Assembly: GCA_002377855.1 (NCBI GenBank)
Contig: DFQQ01000029.1
Coordinates: 1 to 43,920 of the forward strand
Length of the DNA stretch: 43,920 bases
Source: Acidovorax delafieldii
GTDB lineage: Bacteria; Pseudomonadota; Gammaproteobacteria; Burkholderiales; Burkholderiaceae_C
Direction: 5' to 3'
Positions within the stretch are counted from its first letter, which is position 1. Every line of letters begins with the position of its first letter. Positions 15,881-24,394 of the stretch are shown here, piece by piece. The position numbers and the translations under genes are program-made. The notes under the pieces are model-generated. The model saw only the letters and a list, made by a program, of their open reading frames with translations, did not search any database and was not told the origin of the DNA.

Positions 15881-17116
15881 GCTGCCGACCACTTGCTGCC
15901 TGCCAGCAGATTTGGCTTGGTACACCAGCCCATCAGCGCGTGAGAGCAGCGCGGCTGCTGCTTCGCCCGGCCGGTAGGCCGTGACCCCAAAACTGGCGCT
16001 GATGTGTACCCAGCCATCGCCCTCGGGTTTTCGCACTGCATGCAGCGGCAGGGCGCTGCATAGCCGGTGGGCGATGGCGACGGCCGCCTCCAGGTCGGTT
16101 TCTGGCAGCACCAGCACAAACTCCTCTCCGCCATAGCGCGCCATCCAGTCTACCCCGTGGCGCAAGCTGGCGGCGACGTGCTGGGCTGCGCTGCGCAGCA
16201 CCTCGTCCCCCAGCGCGTGCCCATGGGTGTCGTTGAATTGCTTGAAGTGGTCTACGTCCATGAACACCACTGAAAGCGGTCGGCTGTAGCGCTGCGCGCG
16301 CTCCATTTCTTCGGGCAGCCTGTCTTGCAGTGCACGGCGATTGAAAGTTCCGGTCAGGCTGTCGGTGACCGAAAGCTGTCGGATTTGCTCCAGCAGCCGT
16401 TCCAGCTGGGCGGTGCGCTCGGTGACCAGGCCGTCCAGGTTGTGAATGTGGTCGTGCAGTGCTGATTGCAACTTGACGACGCCTTGCTCCAGCAGGTCGA
16501 TCTCGTCGCTGTGGCGTTGCGTTGGGCGGTTCAGCCGCAACGGCGTCGTCAGCCGCTCGGGGCTGAGTGCGCTGGCAAACCCAGCCACCGTGGACAGCGG
16601 TTTTTGCAACAACTGCTTGAGCATGAACGCGATCAGCGCACAAATACCGGCCGTGAGCGTGCTGTAGCCCAAAAAGATGCGCAGCGCTTCTGCTATCAAG
16701 CCATGCTGCAGGTAGTGAGGGTTGCCGCTGAGTTGCAGCACGCCCAGGGACTGCGAGCCGTGGGGCGCATAGATGGTGATGTTGCGCACTACCCCTTGGG
16801 TGGCCAGTGCGGGGCTGCCTGCCTCAAAGGTTTGTCCTCCGGTGGCCTGCAGCCGTGCAAACCCGATCTCGGGCTTTTTCGCGATGAATTGCATCTGGGC
16901 CTGTACGGCCTGCGTTTCTATGTCCCACAGCGCCGCAGCCAGCAGCGGCACGCTGGTGTTGCTCAGGTCATCCATGAGCGATTCGAATTGCTTTTGGTGC
17001 GCCGCGTGCAGCAGCCAGCTCTGCACCGCAAACACTGCCAGCATCCACAGCACTGCCAGCACCAGGGTGCGGTGGATGAGGACGCTGGCGATAGAGCGGA
17101 AGGGGCGCGCGGGCAT
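15875..17116 (-). CDS. Membrane diguanylate cyclase (GGDEF) paired with a periplasmic binding protein
   Basis: A 413-residue protein with two membrane helices: residues ~12-35 and ~150-175, enclosing a ~115-residue periplasmic region. A HAMP-like linker and short coiled coil follow (LVTERTAQLERLLEQIRQL), then a GGDEF domain with active motif RYGGEEF. GGDEF proteins make cyclic di-GMP. The inhibitory RxxD site is not intact: His stands where the Arg is expected relative to the Asp (RHGVD). ATG 17116 lies 5 nt after the stop of the binding-protein gene, with no obvious ribosome site, so translational coupling is likely. The periplasmic part is the expected docking surface for the binding protein. 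Confidence 0.9.
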   Translation of the reverse strand: MPARPFRSIASVLIHRTLVLAVLWMLAVFAVQSWLLHAAHQKQFESLMDDLSNTSVPLLAAALWDIETQAVQAQMQFIAKKPEIGFARLQATGGQTFEAGSPALATQGVVRNITIYAPHGSQSLGVLQLSGNPHYLQHGLIAEALRIFLGYSTLTAGICALIAFMLKQLLQKPLSTVAGFASALSPERLTTPLRLNRPTQRHSDEIDLLEQGVVKLQSALHDHIHNLDGLVTERTAQLERLLEQIRQLSVTDSLTGTFNRRALQDRLPEEMERAQRYSRPLSVVFMDVDHFKQFNDTHGHALGDEVLRSAAQHVAASLRHGVDWMARYGGEEFVLVLPETDLEAAVAIAHRLCSALPLHAVRKPEGDGWVHISASFGVTAYRPGEAAAALLSRADGLVYQAKSAGRQQVVGSA

Positions 17117-17121
17117 GGTCG

Positions 17122-18207
17122 TCAAAGCAACTGTGCAAAGCTGAACTGGTAGCGCTGCATCTTGGGGTTGATCACTTTGCTGAAGCGTCGCACGTCCAGC
17201 TTTGCAAAGCCTTCGCCAAAGCGTGCCTGGTACCGGCGAGCCAAGGCAGGTGAAAACAACGTGAACATGGGCCGTTCGAGTTCCAGCCCTTCCGCGGCAA
17301 AGTCTCGCCCGCGGTGGTGGTCGTAAAGCATCACCAAAGCCCATGCCCCCGCGAAGAAGTGGCCGCCCGCCAAAGCGGCCAGCTGTCCGTTGTGCAGGTA
17401 CTGCAGGGCTTGTGCCGAGGTGTTGATGGAGCTGAGCCAGATGCCTTTGCCTGCCTGGGCCGCGCCGGAATCGGCCAGCGCGTCCATTGCGCCAAAAGCC
17501 ATGAGATCGCTGCCCGTCCAGACCAGGCGGGCGTTGGGGTGGCGCTGCAGCAGCCATCCCATCTGCTCCTGTGCCTTGGCGCACGACCAGCCGGCGTAAA
17601 CGGTTTGCTTCAACACGACATCGGGCGCCTGGCTGACCGCCAGCCGCATGCCTTCATTGCGTTGAATGGAAGAGTTCGTTGATCGGTCCCCTGCAATGGC
17701 CAGAAGGTGCAGCTTGCCATCAGGGCCGTACGCACGCTGGGCCCGACCCTTGGCGATCAACGCCTGGGCGGTGAGATAACCCGCATCCCTGGCTCGAGGC
17801 TCCAGCGATCCGATCCAGTGGGCAAACCGCTCGCGCGGGCCGCCATGCTCAGCACGTTCTGCAGGCGTGAGGGTACTGAACGCCATGAAGACGCGAATGC
17901 CGCTGCCTTCAAAAATGCGGAGCAGCTGCGGACCGGTGCCATAGTCATTGGTAAAGATGACGTAGTCAGGCCGCTGGGCAGGCGGGCGGGATGCGATGGA
18001 GCGCGCGATGTCGAACACGCGCAGGTGTTCGCGTTGCGCAAATTGCTCTTCCAATGGCATGCCCAGGCTGCGCGCCGCTGCGTTCATGGAATCGCTGACA
18101 GTGCGCCAGTACGGCTCGTCCACCTTTCCAGGGTTGATGAACGCCACCGTCTGTGCCCAGCCCACCAAAGGCAGGCAGCATGCCACCAGCATCAACACTC
18201 GACCCAC
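17122..18207 (-). CDS. ABC-type periplasmic substrate-binding protein (type I, sugar-like)
   Basis: About 361 residues with a signal peptide ending near GWA|Q and a periplasmic binding protein type I fold (TVAFINPGKVDEPYWRTVSDSM, then DYVIFTNDYG, LLAIAGDRST, WTGSDLMAFGAMDAL). Such proteins bind sugars or autoinducer-like ligands. No ABC ATPase or permease is nearby; the only partner is the GGDEF gene 5 nt downstream. This suggests a sensory rather than a transport role. The start is uncertain: GTG 18207 gives a normal signal peptide; TTG 18222 and ATG 18192 are alternatives. Confidence 0.85.
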   Translation of the reverse strand: MGRVLMLVACCLPLVGWAQTVAFINPGKVDEPYWRTVSDSMNAAARSLGMPLEEQFAQREHLRVFDIARSIASRPPAQRPDYVIFTNDYGTGPQLLRIFEGSGIRVFMAFSTLTPAERAEHGGPRERFAHWIGSLEPRARDAGYLTAQALIAKGRAQRAYGPDGKLHLLAIAGDRSTNSSIQRNEGMRLAVSQAPDVVLKQTVYAGWSCAKAQEQMGWLLQRHPNARLVWTGSDLMAFGAMDALADSGAAQAGKGIWLSSINTSAQALQYLHNGQLAALAGGHFFAGAWALVMLYDHHRGRDFAAEGLELERPMFTLFSPALARRYQARFGEGFAKLDVRRFSKVINPKMQRYQFSFAQLL

Positions 18208-18298
18208 GTAAGAAGCGGCCAAATCTCTGGCCCCGGGTGCAGGCGGACAGCCGCTGCAGAAATTGCGAAGCGTGCATTAATACACGAACGTGCCCGTT

Positions 18299-18312
18299 TA
18301 CAAACATTTGTA
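18299..18312. promoter_or_regulatory. Short palindrome upstream of the binding protein/GGDEF unit
   Basis: TACAAA and TTTGTA flank a 2-nt centre, giving a 14-bp near-perfect palindrome about 90 bp upstream of the binding-protein start. CACGAACGTG (18283-18292) is a second small palindrome next to it. Either could be an operator; no regulator is known. Confidence 0.3.
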
Positions 18313-18343
18313 TGCGCTCAGGCCAACATTGTTCACAGTTGAC

Positions 18344-18402
18344 AAAAGCCCTGGCCCCTTCGCAGCCGCACGTTGAGCGCAGCGGCAGGGGTGCCAGGGC
18401 TT
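18344..18402 (-). terminator. Terminator of the azoreductase gene
   Basis: On the minus strand, AAGCCCTGGC (18402-18393) pairs with GCCAGGGCTT (18355-18346), with further CCCT/AGGG pairing and an inner GC-rich hairpin, then TTTTG. It starts 18 nt beyond the azoreductase stop. Confidence 0.7.
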
Positions 18403-18420
18403 GGAAATAGCGCGGAAGAA

Positions 18421-19035
18421 TCAGGCGGCCGTGTACTGGCGGGTGTGGTCGGCGGCGGCGGTCAGCGCCTGGGCCTTGGCGTCGGGGCCCATGGCCACGC
18501 CTTCTGCGCGTACGAAGCGAACGTCTGTCACGCCGAAGAAACCCATCACGGTCTGCAAATAACTTTCCTGGTGCTCCATCGCTTGGCCAGCCGCGCTGGT
18601 CGAGTAAATGCCGCCCCGGGCTGAAGCCACGATCACCGTCTTGCCCTTGGCCAGGCCTTCAGGGCCGTTGGCGCCGTACTTGAAGGTGCGCCCGGGTTGG
18701 GCAATGCGGTCAATCCAGGCCTTGAGTTGGGTCGGTATGCCAAAGTTGTAGAAAGGGGCGCCGATGACCACCACATCCGCAGCCAGGAACTGGCTCACCA
18801 GCTGTTCGGAAACGGCGTTTTCCCGTTGTTGGGCTTCGCTCAGGCCTTCTGTCTGCCCCGTGCGGGGAGCCATGGCGTCCATGGTGAAGTGGCTGGGCGC
18901 CTGGACCGCCAGGTCCAGGTACGTTACTTGGGTGCCGGGGTGGCTGGCTTTCCAGGCGTCAACCACTTGGGCGGTGAGTTGGCGCGAAACCGATGCGCCA
19001 CCGGTGATGGAAGAGTCAATGTGAAGCAATTGCAT
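18421..19035 (-). CDS. azoR: FMN-dependent NADH-azoreductase
   Basis: A 204-residue flavodoxin-like quinone/azo reductase. Typical AzoR segments are present: MQLLHIDSSITGGASVSRQLT (phosphate loop for FMN), APFYNFGIPTQLKAWID, and SARGGIYS. The enzyme reduces quinones and azo dyes by two-electron transfer in the cytoplasm. ATG 19035 matches the family start exactly. It is divergent from a LysR gene, the usual arrangement for an inducible detoxifying reductase, and has its own terminator. Confidence 0.94.
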   Translation of the reverse strand: MQLLHIDSSITGGASVSRQLTAQVVDAWKASHPGTQVTYLDLAVQAPSHFTMDAMAPRTGQTEGLSEAQQRENAVSEQLVSQFLAADVVVIGAPFYNFGIPTQLKAWIDRIAQPGRTFKYGANGPEGLAKGKTVIVASARGGIYSTSAAGQAMEHQESYLQTVMGFFGVTDVRFVRAEGVAMGPDAKAQALTAAADHTRQYTAA

Positions 19036-19125
19036 GGTGTTCCCTTGATAAGTGCCGCTACGGGGCGGCTTGGGATCTATTGTGTAGGTGCGCATAAAGT
19101 TTGATAAGCCGGCCAAAACGCGATA

Positions 19126-19149
19126 GATTGTTCCGCTGGTAGGACAATC
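19126..19149. promoter_or_regulatory. Candidate LysR-type operator
   Basis: GATTGTTCC (19126-19134) and GGACAATC (19142-19149) form an inverted repeat with one bulged base, containing a T-N11-A pattern typical of LysR-family sites. It is 29 nt upstream of the LysR gene in the divergent promoter region shared with azoR. Confidence 0.55.
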
Positions 19150-19178
19150 GACAAAACCATTGAGAGTGAGGCCGAGCG

Positions 19179-20126
19179 ATGCAAGACCTGAACGACATGC
19201 TGTACTTCGCCGAAGTGGTGGAGCGGGGCGGTTTCGCCGCCGCGGGGCGCGCGCTGGGCATTCCCAAATCGAGGCTCTCACGACGCGTGTCCGATCTGGA
19301 AGCCCATCTGGGCGTAAGGCTCTTGCAGCGCACCACCCGCAAGCTCTCGCTGACCGAGGTGGGTGAAGCCTACTTGCGCCATTGCCAGGCCATGCGCGAA
19401 TCGGCGCAGGCGGCAGCGGACGCGGTGGCGCAGGTGCAGACCGAGCCGCGTGGCACGGTGCGGGTGAGTTGCCCTGTGACCCTGGCGCAAACCGTGCTGG
19501 CGGAGTTGATGCCGGCGTTTCTGGCGCAGCACCCCTTGGTGCGGGTCGAGATGCAAGTGAGCAATCGGGCCGTGAACGTGGTGGAAGAGGGCATCGACGT
19601 GGCTTTGCGGGTGCGCCCTTCGCTGGAGGACAGTGCCAGCATGGTCGTCAAGCGCCTGGACCAGGCTCGCCAGGTGCTGGTGGCAAGCCCCGATTTGCTG
19701 ATTCGGCAGGGAACGCCGGCCACCTTGGAAGACCTGCCACGGCTGGACAGTATCGCGATGTCGGCACCCGACGGTCGAGCCTCGTGGAACCTGATCGGGC
19801 CTGGCGGTGCGCACCAGGTGGTGCATTACACCCCTCGGTACGTGGCTGACGATCTGCTGACCTTGAAGTTCGCAGCCTTGGCTGGCACGGGCATCTGCTG
19901 GCTCCCCGATTACATGTGCCACGAAGAAATGCGGGACCGACGGCTGGTGCGGGTGTTGCCAGACTGGGCACCGCAGCCTGCCATCGTCCACGCAGTGTTT
20001 GCTTCGCGCCGAGGCCTGTCGCCCGCCGTGCGGCGATTTCTGGACTATCTGGGCGAGACCATGCCGGGGCGCAACAGTTTGGGCAGCAACGCGGGCCTGC
20101 AGGGCATCGGCGGCGCCGGCATTTGA
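19179..20126 (+). CDS. LysR family transcriptional regulator
   Basis: A 315-residue LysR-type regulator. The N-terminal winged helix-turn-helix is clear (MLYFAEVVERGGFAAAGRALGIPKSRLSRRVSDLE, shown in the family by AAxxLxxxxSxxSRxVxxLE). Residues ~90-300 form the effector-binding domain of the CrgA/AaeR-like subgroup. Divergent from azoR, it probably activates that gene in response to quinone-like compounds and represses itself; this is inferred from position and the dyad between them. Confidence 0.93.
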   Translation: MQDLNDMLYFAEVVERGGFAAAGRALGIPKSRLSRRVSDLEAHLGVRLLQRTTRKLSLTEVGEAYLRHCQAMRESAQAAADAVAQVQTEPRGTVRVSCPVTLAQTVLAELMPAFLAQHPLVRVEMQVSNRAVNVVEEGIDVALRVRPSLEDSASMVVKRLDQARQVLVASPDLLIRQGTPATLEDLPRLDSIAMSAPDGRASWNLIGPGGAHQVVHYTPRYVADDLLTLKFAALAGTGICWLPDYMCHEEMRDRRLVRVLPDWAPQPAIVHAVFASRRGLSPAVRRFLDYLGETMPGRNSLGSNAGLQGIGGAGI

Positions 20127-20268
20127 GGCGCAGGAGGGGCAGCGCAGTAACCCTCGGTTCCGTGCAACTGATGAGCCGCTGGCGCAGGGTTTGGCGGCAC
20201 AATGCAACCAATTGAAACAATGTAAAAACGCGAGCACGCCCGCTCTGGTGCCTGTGCGTCCCACTGCC

Positions 20269-21135
20269 GTGACTACTCACCCGATTGACCACGATATCCA
20301 GACGGCCCGAGCTCACCCAAGCGTGCGCGCCATCGTGATTCCCCCGTGCCCGGATTCCCTGGTGCGATTGCAGGAAATCACCACAGCGCCTGAACTGGAT
20401 TCGCACGCGCTGGAGCAACTGGTGTTGTCCGACGTCGCCATGGCTGCTGCCTTGGTGCGCACAGCCAACAGCCCCTTGTATGCCCTGGCCCAGCCGGTGC
20501 AGACCGTGGGCATGGCGCTCACGGTGCTGGGCTTGCAGCCAGCGGTGGAATTGCTCTGTGCCTTCATCACCCGCAATGCCCTGCATGTGCGCACTCCGCT
20601 GCTGGAGCACTTCTGGGAGAGCTCGCAGCGCAAGGCCATCGCGTGTGAGCACATTGGCCGGCAGCTCTACAGTTTTGATCCGGGGCTGGGCTACAGCTTC
20701 GGGCTGTTCGGGCATGTGGGCATGCCGGTGCTGGTGAAGGCCGTGCGCGGCTACGCGGGGACAGTGACCGAGGCGCTGGCCCGCAAGGACCGGACTTTCA
20801 CGCAAACCGAGAACGCAGCGCACCGCACCGACCACGCCGTGATGGGCGCCATCGTGGCGCGGACCTGGCATTTGCCGCCCGATGTGGCACAGGCCATCTG
20901 GCTTCACCACGACTTCTCGTGCCTGAGCGACGAGCGTTTTGCCTCCAACGTGCGGCATCTGGTTGCGCTGGGGCTGCTGGCTGAGTTTTTGGTCAACCAC
21001 CATGAGAACCTGGCGCCCACGCGCGAATGGGCGCTGCATGGCCAAGCTTGCATGGACCACCTGCATGTTACCCAGGACGAACTCAACCACTGGATTGACG
21101 AGCTGTATCCGGCCTTTGAGGCCGTAGCGTTTTAG
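20269..21135 (+). CDS. HDOD domain-containing protein
   Basis: About 288 residues dominated by an HDOD domain: IVIPPCPDSLVRLQEI at the start, LEQLVLSDVAMAAALVRTANSPLYAL, and the central GLFGHVGMPVL. HDOD proteins are catalytically inactive HD relatives that take part in signalling, often alongside GGDEF/EAL proteins or chemotaxis systems. No ATG is available near the domain, so a GTG is used; 20269 is preferred, with 20248 and 20254 as alternatives. It is convergent with argA. The partner is unknown. Confidence 0.85.
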   Translation: MTTHPIDHDIQTARAHPSVRAIVIPPCPDSLVRLQEITTAPELDSHALEQLVLSDVAMAAALVRTANSPLYALAQPVQTVGMALTVLGLQPAVELLCAFITRNALHVRTPLLEHFWESSQRKAIACEHIGRQLYSFDPGLGYSFGLFGHVGMPVLVKAVRGYAGTVTEALARKDRTFTQTENAAHRTDHAVMGAIVARTWHLPPDVAQAIWLHHDFSCLSDERFASNVRHLVALGLLAEFLVNHHENLAPTREWALHGQACMDHLHVTQDELNHWIDELYPAFEAVAF

Positions 21136-21194
21136 CGAGCGGCGGCGGGCCCTGCATTCAGCATGCGGTTCCCTCTCGGCACTGGGCCAGGGTG

Positions 21195-21223
21195 GTTGAG
21201 CGCGCACCTGTGGCCCGCTCAAC
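21195..21223. other. Hairpin between the HDOD and argA genes
   Basis: GTTGAGCG (21195-21202) and CGCTCAAC (21216-21223) form a perfect 8-bp stem between two convergent genes. There is no clear T tract, so terminator function is only possible. Confidence 0.4.
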
Positions 21224-21229
21224 GGTGGC

Positions 21230-22576
21230 TCAGAGCTTTTTCACCAGCACTTGGCTGCGGCGGTCCCAGTTGTACTTGCGCTTGCGGGCGTCGGGCAGCC
21301 AATCCGGGTCTACGGGCTGGAAGCCGCGTTTGATGAACCAGTGCATGGTGCGCGTGGTGAGCACAAAAATGCTGTCCAGCCCCATGGCGCGCGCGCGCTG
21401 CTCAATGCGTTTGAGCAGTTTTTCGCCATCGCCCGTGCCCTGGCTCTGGGGCGAAACGGTCACCGCTGCCATTTCGGCCGTTCGGGCCTCGGGGTAGGGG
21501 TACAAGGCTGCGCAACCAAAAATCACGCCGTCGTGCTCGATGACGGTGTAGGTGGCGATGTCGCGTTCGATTTCTGTGCGGTCGCGCTTCACCAGGGTGC
21601 CGTCTTTTTCGAAAGGCTCGATCAGTTGCAGGATGCCGCCCACGTCGTCAATGGTGGCCTCGCGCAACTCCTCAAGCTTCTCGTCGATGACCATGGTGCC
21701 GATGCCGTCGTGCACGTAGACCTCCAGCAGCAACGATCCATCCAGCGCAAACGGAATGATGTGGCTGCGCTCCACGCCTGCCTTGCACGCCTTGACGCAG
21801 TGCTGCAGATAAAACCCCGTATCGGTGGGCTGCTGGGCCCGCGGCAACTGCGCCAGCAGCGCCTGCGCAGCCGCCAGCGGCAACTCGGTGTCGATGGGGT
21901 TGTCTTCGCCCTCTGGCTCGGTGGGCTGCATGCGGATGCCGGGAACTTCCGTGAGGAAGATCAGCTTGTCCGCCCGCAGCTCGATGGCCACGCTGGTAGC
22001 CACTTCCTCCATGCTCAGGTTGAACGCCTCGCCCGTGGGTGAAAAACCAAAGGGCGACAGAAGCACGAGCGCACCCATGTCCAGCGTGCGCTGGATGCCT
22101 GCCACGTCCACCTTGCGCACCAAGCCGGAGTGCTGGAAATCCACCCCGTCGACAATGCCCACCGGCCGTGCTGTGAGGAAGTTGCCAGAAATCACACGCA
22201 CCGTGGCGCCTGCCATGGGCGTGTTGGGCAGCCCCTGGCTGAAAGCGGCCTCGATCTCGTAGCGCAGCTGGCCAGCGGCCTCCTGGGCGCAATCCAGCGC
22301 CACCGAGTCTGTGATGCGGATGCCGTGCGAATATTTCGCGGCGTGCCCCTTGGCAGCCAGCTGCTCATTCACCTGGGGCCTGAAGCCATGCACCAGCACG
22401 ATCTTGACCCCCATCGCCTGGATCAGCGCCAAGTCCTGCGCAATGTTGTGCAGCTTGCCCGCAGCAATGGCCTCACCCGTCAGCCCGATCACAAAGGTCT
22501 GGTTGCGGAACTTGTGAATGTAGGGCGCTACGGAGCGAAACCAGGGCACAAAGGTGAAGTTGAAAACTGCGGACAT
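21230..22576 (-). CDS. argA: Amino-acid N-acetyltransferase (N-acetylglutamate synthase)
   Basis: A 448-residue enzyme with the classic two-domain form. An N-terminal amino-acid-kinase-like domain (IVLVHGFRPQVNEQL, about 60-290) binds arginine for feedback control. A C-terminal GNAT acetyltransferase domain (about 300-440; AAVTVSPQSQGTGDGEKLLKRIE binds acetyl-CoA) does the chemistry. It converts glutamate to N-acetylglutamate, the first step of arginine synthesis. Length and domain order match proteobacterial ArgA. An IS701-type element is inserted 155 bp upstream of its start. Confidence 0.96.
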   Translation of the reverse strand: MSAVFNFTFVPWFRSVAPYIHKFRNQTFVIGLTGEAIAAGKLHNIAQDLALIQAMGVKIVLVHGFRPQVNEQLAAKGHAAKYSHGIRITDSVALDCAQEAAGQLRYEIEAAFSQGLPNTPMAGATVRVISGNFLTARPVGIVDGVDFQHSGLVRKVDVAGIQRTLDMGALVLLSPFGFSPTGEAFNLSMEEVATSVAIELRADKLIFLTEVPGIRMQPTEPEGEDNPIDTELPLAAAQALLAQLPRAQQPTDTGFYLQHCVKACKAGVERSHIIPFALDGSLLLEVYVHDGIGTMVIDEKLEELREATIDDVGGILQLIEPFEKDGTLVKRDRTEIERDIATYTVIEHDGVIFGCAALYPYPEARTAEMAAVTVSPQSQGTGDGEKLLKRIEQRARAMGLDSIFVLTTRTMHWFIKRGFQPVDPDWLPDARKRKYNWDRRSQVLVKKL

Positions 22577-22731
22577 GGCGGTGGAGTGGGGCCTCGGGTA
22601 GCGTGCAGGACACAGACAACGAAAGGCGACCGCTCAGGGTCGCCAAGTCGCGCATCATAAGCATGCAAATCGAGTTTGTGCGTGACAAAGCTGGACAGCG
22701 ACAGTCAACAAGCCCGCCGCGGTGCGCGACC

Positions 22732-24208
22732 CTAGTCTTACTGTGTCATAAATATGGCATCATGATTGCCTCTCTGTTTCTGGCGAGGGGCAATGAGTGC
22801 GAGCCAACGGTTTGATCGTTACATGACGCATTTGGCGCAGGGGCTGGGACATGCGGATCGGCATGCGGGGCTCAAGGGCTACTGCACGGGCTTGATGCTG
22901 CCGCTGGCCCGCAAGAGCGTTGAGCCTATGGCGGCCAGGGTGGACCCGCGGCATGCCAGCGCCAGACATCAAGCCCTGCATCACTTCGTCGCCAAGGCCG
23001 AATGGTCGGATGCCGAAGTGCTGCGCCGGGTTTGTCAGTGGGTTATGCCACACATGGATTTCAGTCGCGGGGGGTGGTGGATCATTGATGACACCGGCTT
23101 TCCCAAGAAGGGTGTGCACTCGGTGGGCGTGGCACGCCAATACTGCGGCATGCTGGGCAAGCAGGACAACTGCCAGGTGGCAGTGAGCATCTCGCTGTCG
23201 TGTGACCAGGCCAGCATTCCCGTGGCGTGGCGACTCTATCTGCCCGAAGACTGGGCGCATGACGCCGAGCGACGCAAGCGCGCTGGTGTGCCAGAGTCTC
23301 TGGGCTTTGCCACCAAGACGCAGATCGCCCTGCAGCAGTTGCAGACTCTTGTGAGCGAGGGCGCGCCGCGTTACTGCGTGCTGGCCGATGCTGGCTACGG
23401 CGTGGACACCATGTTCCGACAGTCGCTCAGCGACATGGGCTTGCTGTACGCAGTGGGTGTCACCTCAGCGGTCGTGGTCCTGCCCCCTGGCGTTGAGCCG
23501 TTGCCCCCTGCTCCCTATAGGGGAATGGGACGTCCCCCGGTGGTTCCTCGCCGCACCGCCGAGTTGCAGCCCATGAGTGTCAAGGCCCTGGCCCTGTCCT
23601 TGCCGGCACAAGCGTTCCAGACCATCAGTTGGCGCCAGGGCACCAACGATCCGCTGAGTGGCCGGTTCGCGGCCGTGCGGGTTCGCCATGCGGGCGGCAA
23701 CGCCGGCAAGGCGCGTCTGCGTCCACAGCAGTGGTTGCTCATCGAGTGGCCAGCGGACCAAGCCGAACCGGCCAAATACATCCTCTCGACCCTGCCTGCG
23801 ACCATTTCCCTCAACGACTTGGTCAGCACCGCTTACCAGCGCTGGCGCATTGAACGTGACTACCAAGACCTCAAGCAGGACTTCGGACTGGGGCACTATG
23901 AGGGGCGCGGCTGGCGGGGATTCCACCACCACGCCAGCCTGAGCATCGCTGCCTACGCCTTCTTGGTGGCCGAGCGACTCATTGCCGGCAAACCTGTCGG
24001 CGGCAAAAAAAACTTCGCCCAACTCCAAGTGCCAGCCCTTCCCGAGGATTACATCCCCAGGGGCAGTCCTGCGCGCCCAGCGACACGTAGCCCACTCGAT
24101 TACGACGCTGCGCCACCAACTCAGTTACGCACTGCTCGCCCGCCTCAGCCAATGCCCCTGCTGCGGTCGCGCAAGCAAAAAACTACTTTTGTGACACAGT
24201 AAGACTAG
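22732..24208 (+). mobile_element. Complete IS701-family-type insertion sequence with CTAG target duplications
   Basis: The element itself spans 22736-24204 (1469 bp). Its terminal repeats are TCTTACTGTGTCA at the left (22736-22748) and its exact complement at the right (24192-24204). CTAG occurs directly outside both ends (22732-22735 and 24205-24208), matching the 4-bp YTAR-type duplication I recall for IS701 elements. With the flanking C and G, the original target was CCTAGG. It carries one intact transposase gene and no passenger gene, and appears recent and potentially active. Confidence 0.88.
22793..24202 (+). CDS. IS701-type DDE transposase
   Basis: A 469-residue transposase. The first catalytic Asp is in WWIIDDTGFPKKG, the second in CVLADAGYG, and the Y-x2-R-x3-E-x6-K block is seen in YQRWRIERDYQDLK. 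These support an RNase H-like DDE enzyme of the IS701/DDE_5 group. ATG 22793 is preceded by GCGAGGGG. The TAA stop lies inside the right terminal repeat, so the coding sequence uses the element to its edge. No frameshift or internal stop is present. Confidence 0.9.
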   Translation: MSASQRFDRYMTHLAQGLGHADRHAGLKGYCTGLMLPLARKSVEPMAARVDPRHASARHQALHHFVAKAEWSDAEVLRRVCQWVMPHMDFSRGGWWIIDDTGFPKKGVHSVGVARQYCGMLGKQDNCQVAVSISLSCDQASIPVAWRLYLPEDWAHDAERRKRAGVPESLGFATKTQIALQQLQTLVSEGAPRYCVLADAGYGVDTMFRQSLSDMGLLYAVGVTSAVVVLPPGVEPLPPAPYRGMGRPPVVPRRTAELQPMSVKALALSLPAQAFQTISWRQGTNDPLSGRFAAVRVRHAGGNAGKARLRPQQWLLIEWPADQAEPAKYILSTLPATISLNDLVSTAYQRWRIERDYQDLKQDFGLGHYEGRGWRGFHHHASLSIAAYAFLVAERLIAGKPVGGKKNFAQLQVPALPEDYIPRGSPARPATRSPLDYDAAPPTQLRTARPPQPMPLLRSRKQKTTFVTQ

Positions 24209-24394
24209 GACTGATGGTTCTGAACTGTCGCCATTGATCTGGAGAGATGGACGGCTTTCTTGGGTGATCTGGTGCTGAAAGCGCACGGGGAGGCTCTTTT
24301 GTCGCAACGGCAAGGTAACATTTCCGAAACCTCCGGTTACGCTGCTTTCTTGCACTGCTGCGGCCATCCACTCCAGCTTCCAATTTTTGCCACC

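Noticed and set aside
22793..24202. Passenger or cargo gene within the IS element
   Set aside because: The transposase fills almost the whole element, up to the right terminal repeat.
24260..24394. Longer start for the second GGDEF protein
   Set aside because: The extra ~45 residues are not membrane-like and have no match to the family start; GTG 24395 places the first helix at the N-terminus.
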